Assembly (NCBI GenBank): GCA_019429185.1
Contig: JAHYJH010000001.1
Location: 36,821-100,820 of the forward strand
Length of the DNA: 64,000 nt
Origin: Vicingaceae bacterium
Lineage (GTDB): Bacteria; Bacteroidota; Bacteroidia; Flavobacteriales_E; Vicingaceae
Direction of reading: 5' to 3'
The position numbers were made by a program, and so were the translations under genes. How positions within the stretch are numbered: position 1 is the stretch's first letter; each line of letters starts with the position of its first letter. This document shows positions 62,815 through 64,000 of this stretch, piece after piece. The notes beneath the pieces were generated by a model. It saw only the letters and a list, made by a program, of their open reading frames with translations. It was not told where the DNA came from and ran no database searches.

Positions 62815-63861
62815 TTGATTTTTAACAAAAAACATATTCTACTCTTTTTAAAAATTACTCAACGTACTTTCTACTTTTTCCTTTTAACTTTCTACTTATT
62901 ACTTTCCACTTTAAACTGTGCAGCTCAAGACATTCATTTTTCACAATTTTTTAATTCGCCACTCAATTTGAATCCTGGATTGGCAGGAAACTTTATTGGA
63001 GATTTTAGAATTGTTGCAAACCAACGCACACAATGGAGTTCTGTAACTACTCCTTATTCAACATACAGTTTAGCTGCCGATGCTAAGCACATTTACAAAA
63101 CACCATTCAATGTTGGTCTTTCGGTTTATCATGACAAAGCAGGTGATTCCGATTTCTCAACACTTCAGGTTGGACTTTCGTTAGGATACACACAATATCT
63201 TGGAGATTCATCGCACACAATATCAGTTGGAATCCAACCTGCTTTTGTGCAACGTAGCATCAACTATAATGAATTACAATTTGACAATCAATACAACGGA
63301 AGTTTTTATAATTCTTCGCTTAGCAACGGAGAAAATTTTGGTACTAATGGCAGAAATTATTTTAATTTACATTCAGGAATAAATTGGAACTACAATATTG
63401 CCCAACGAAAATCAGTAAATGCAGGATTTGCAGTGCATAATATCACACAACCTCAGCAAACTTTTTTTAATGAAAACATTCCTTTAAAACAACGCTACAC
63501 ATTTCATATTGGAAGTTTAATAAAAGTACACAACAAAGTAGATGTTTTGCCTCGATTTATACTTACTTCACAACACAAGTACAAAGAAATTATTTTTGGA
63601 GGCACAGCAAAATACCACTTAAACAATGGAGATTACAAAAATATTTATGCCGGATTGTATTACAGAAACAGTGATGCTACCTATTTAACTCTTGGATTAG
63701 ATTACAGAAATTTTCATGCAAAAGTGAGTTATGATATTAATATTTCAACATTGGAAGTAGCAAGTAACAACAGAGGTGGTTTTGAATTGGCAATCATTTA
63801 TATTTTTGAACGCTACCGACCAGTAATAAAAAGATATAAAGCTTGTCCGAATTTTTTATAG
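62815..63861 (+). CDS. PorP/SprF family T9SS outer-membrane protein (second copy)
   Basis: A 348-residue protein. TTG is the only plausible start: no ATG occurs near the beginning and the signal peptide (RTFYFFLLTFYLLLSTLNCAAQ) ends at AAQ. The mature N-terminus DIHFSQFFNSPLNLNPGLAGNFIGDFRIVANQRTQWSSVTTPYSTYSLAADA is the family signature, followed by beta-barrel strands. Longer than the first PorP/SprF protein by about 40 residues, chiefly at the N-terminus. Probably dedicated to the type B CTD protein at 58115, repeating the adhesin-SprF pairing at 16448-23491. Confidence 0.92.
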   Translation: MIFNKKHILLFLKITQRTFYFFLLTFYLLLSTLNCAAQDIHFSQFFNSPLNLNPGLAGNFIGDFRIVANQRTQWSSVTTPYSTYSLAADAKHIYKTPFNVGLSVYHDKAGDSDFSTLQVGLSLGYTQYLGDSSHTISVGIQPAFVQRSINYNELQFDNQYNGSFYNSSLSNGENFGTNGRNYFNLHSGINWNYNIAQRKSVNAGFAVHNITQPQQTFFNENIPLKQRYTFHIGSLIKVHNKVDVLPRFILTSQHKYKEIIFGGTAKYHLNNGDYKNIYAGLYYRNSDATYLTLGLDYRNFHAKVSYDINISTLEVASNNRGGFELAIIYIFERYRPVIKRYKACPNFL

Positions 63862-63926
63862 ATAGGAAATCTTGTTACTACTCAGCCGCTAAATTACTTG
63901 TCTAAAGACAATAAAAAAACAAAAAA

Positions 63927-64000
63927 ATGCCACAGATTACACACCACGAAGTAGCATCAACACATCTTGAAAAAATAGATAAACTGTTGATAAATTTTCG
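63927..64000 (+). CDS. Start of an unidentified gene, cut by the window end
   Basis: An ATG at 63927 opens a frame that stays open to the edge (MPQITHHEVASTHLEKIDKLLINF). No family can be assigned from 24 residues. The A-rich leader AATAAAAAAACAAAAAA is typical of gene starts in this genome. It lies 65 nt after the PorP/SprF gene and may be in the same operon. Confidence 0.45.
   Translation, partial: MPQITHHEVASTHLEKIDKLLINF

Overview
The window reads as chromosomal DNA of an AT-rich member of the Bacteroidota, most likely a Flavobacteriia-type organism. The signs are type IX secretion (T9SS) genes (type A and type B C-terminal sorting domains, PorP/SprF proteins, a T9SS plug protein, PorE-like OmpA proteins), a complete Na+-NQR operon, promoters of the TTG / TAnnTTTG type, and AT-rich leaders without Shine-Dalgarno sequences. 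Genus and species cannot be set from this sequence alone.

Layout. 1-2.9 kb: 5' part of a large DUF7948/SBBP-type secreted protein and a Rieske-like lipoprotein (both minus). 2.9-4.1 kb: gene-free and full of repeats. 4.1-8.7 kb (minus): recA, bcp, lgt, mtaB. 8.9-14.7 kb (minus): a surface/secretion operon of tail-fibre-like protein, beta-barrel, GH16-leader/beta-barrel chimera, GH16 glucanase and LRR protein, led by an 11-copy heptanucleotide tract that sits between an ATG and the signal peptide. 14.9-16.1 kb: aspartate aminotransferase. 16.4-25.4 kb (plus): a 2028-residue SprB-like adhesin, a PorP/SprF protein and an OmpA/PD40/TPR lipoprotein. 25.7-31.8 kb (minus): nqrABCDEF. 32.1-39.6 kb (plus): T9SS plug protein, htpG, a LemA protein, a TPM protein and a second TPR/PD40 protein. 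39.5-41.8 kb: a 2.2 kb insertion bounded by 74-bp direct repeats, carrying a lipoprotein and a PD-(D/E)xK nuclease-like gene. 42.0-43.6 kb: AGCS amino acid symporter. 44.2-48.6 kb: a compact restriction-modification island (controller protein with a palindromic operator, a fused m5C + m6A methyltransferase, an HNH endonuclease) and an adjoining broken membrane gene. 48.6-54.7 kb: helix-hairpin-helix protein, ndk, arfB, ppx/gppA-type gene, tRNA-Pro, tRNA-Arg, DUF4199 protein, rho. 55.5-64 kb (plus): DUF5686 protein, a second giant DUF7948/PKD type B sorted protein, a small exported protein, a second PorP/SprF protein and the first codons of a further gene.

The genes fall into three themes. One is secretion and surface display: adhesins paired with PorP/SprF, OmpA/TPR partners, a plug protein and CTD-bearing cargo. 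The second is energy and housekeeping (NQR, RecA, Rho, HtpG, Ndk, ArfB, tRNAs). The third is accessory defence (the R-M island and the nuclease-bearing insertion).

Between the genes lie at least four families of short inverted-repeat elements that look like non-autonomous transposons (MITE-like). They are flanked by TA, TAA or AAT duplications and in three places provide the stop codon of the neighbouring gene. No transposase, integrase, CRISPR array or rRNA was found.
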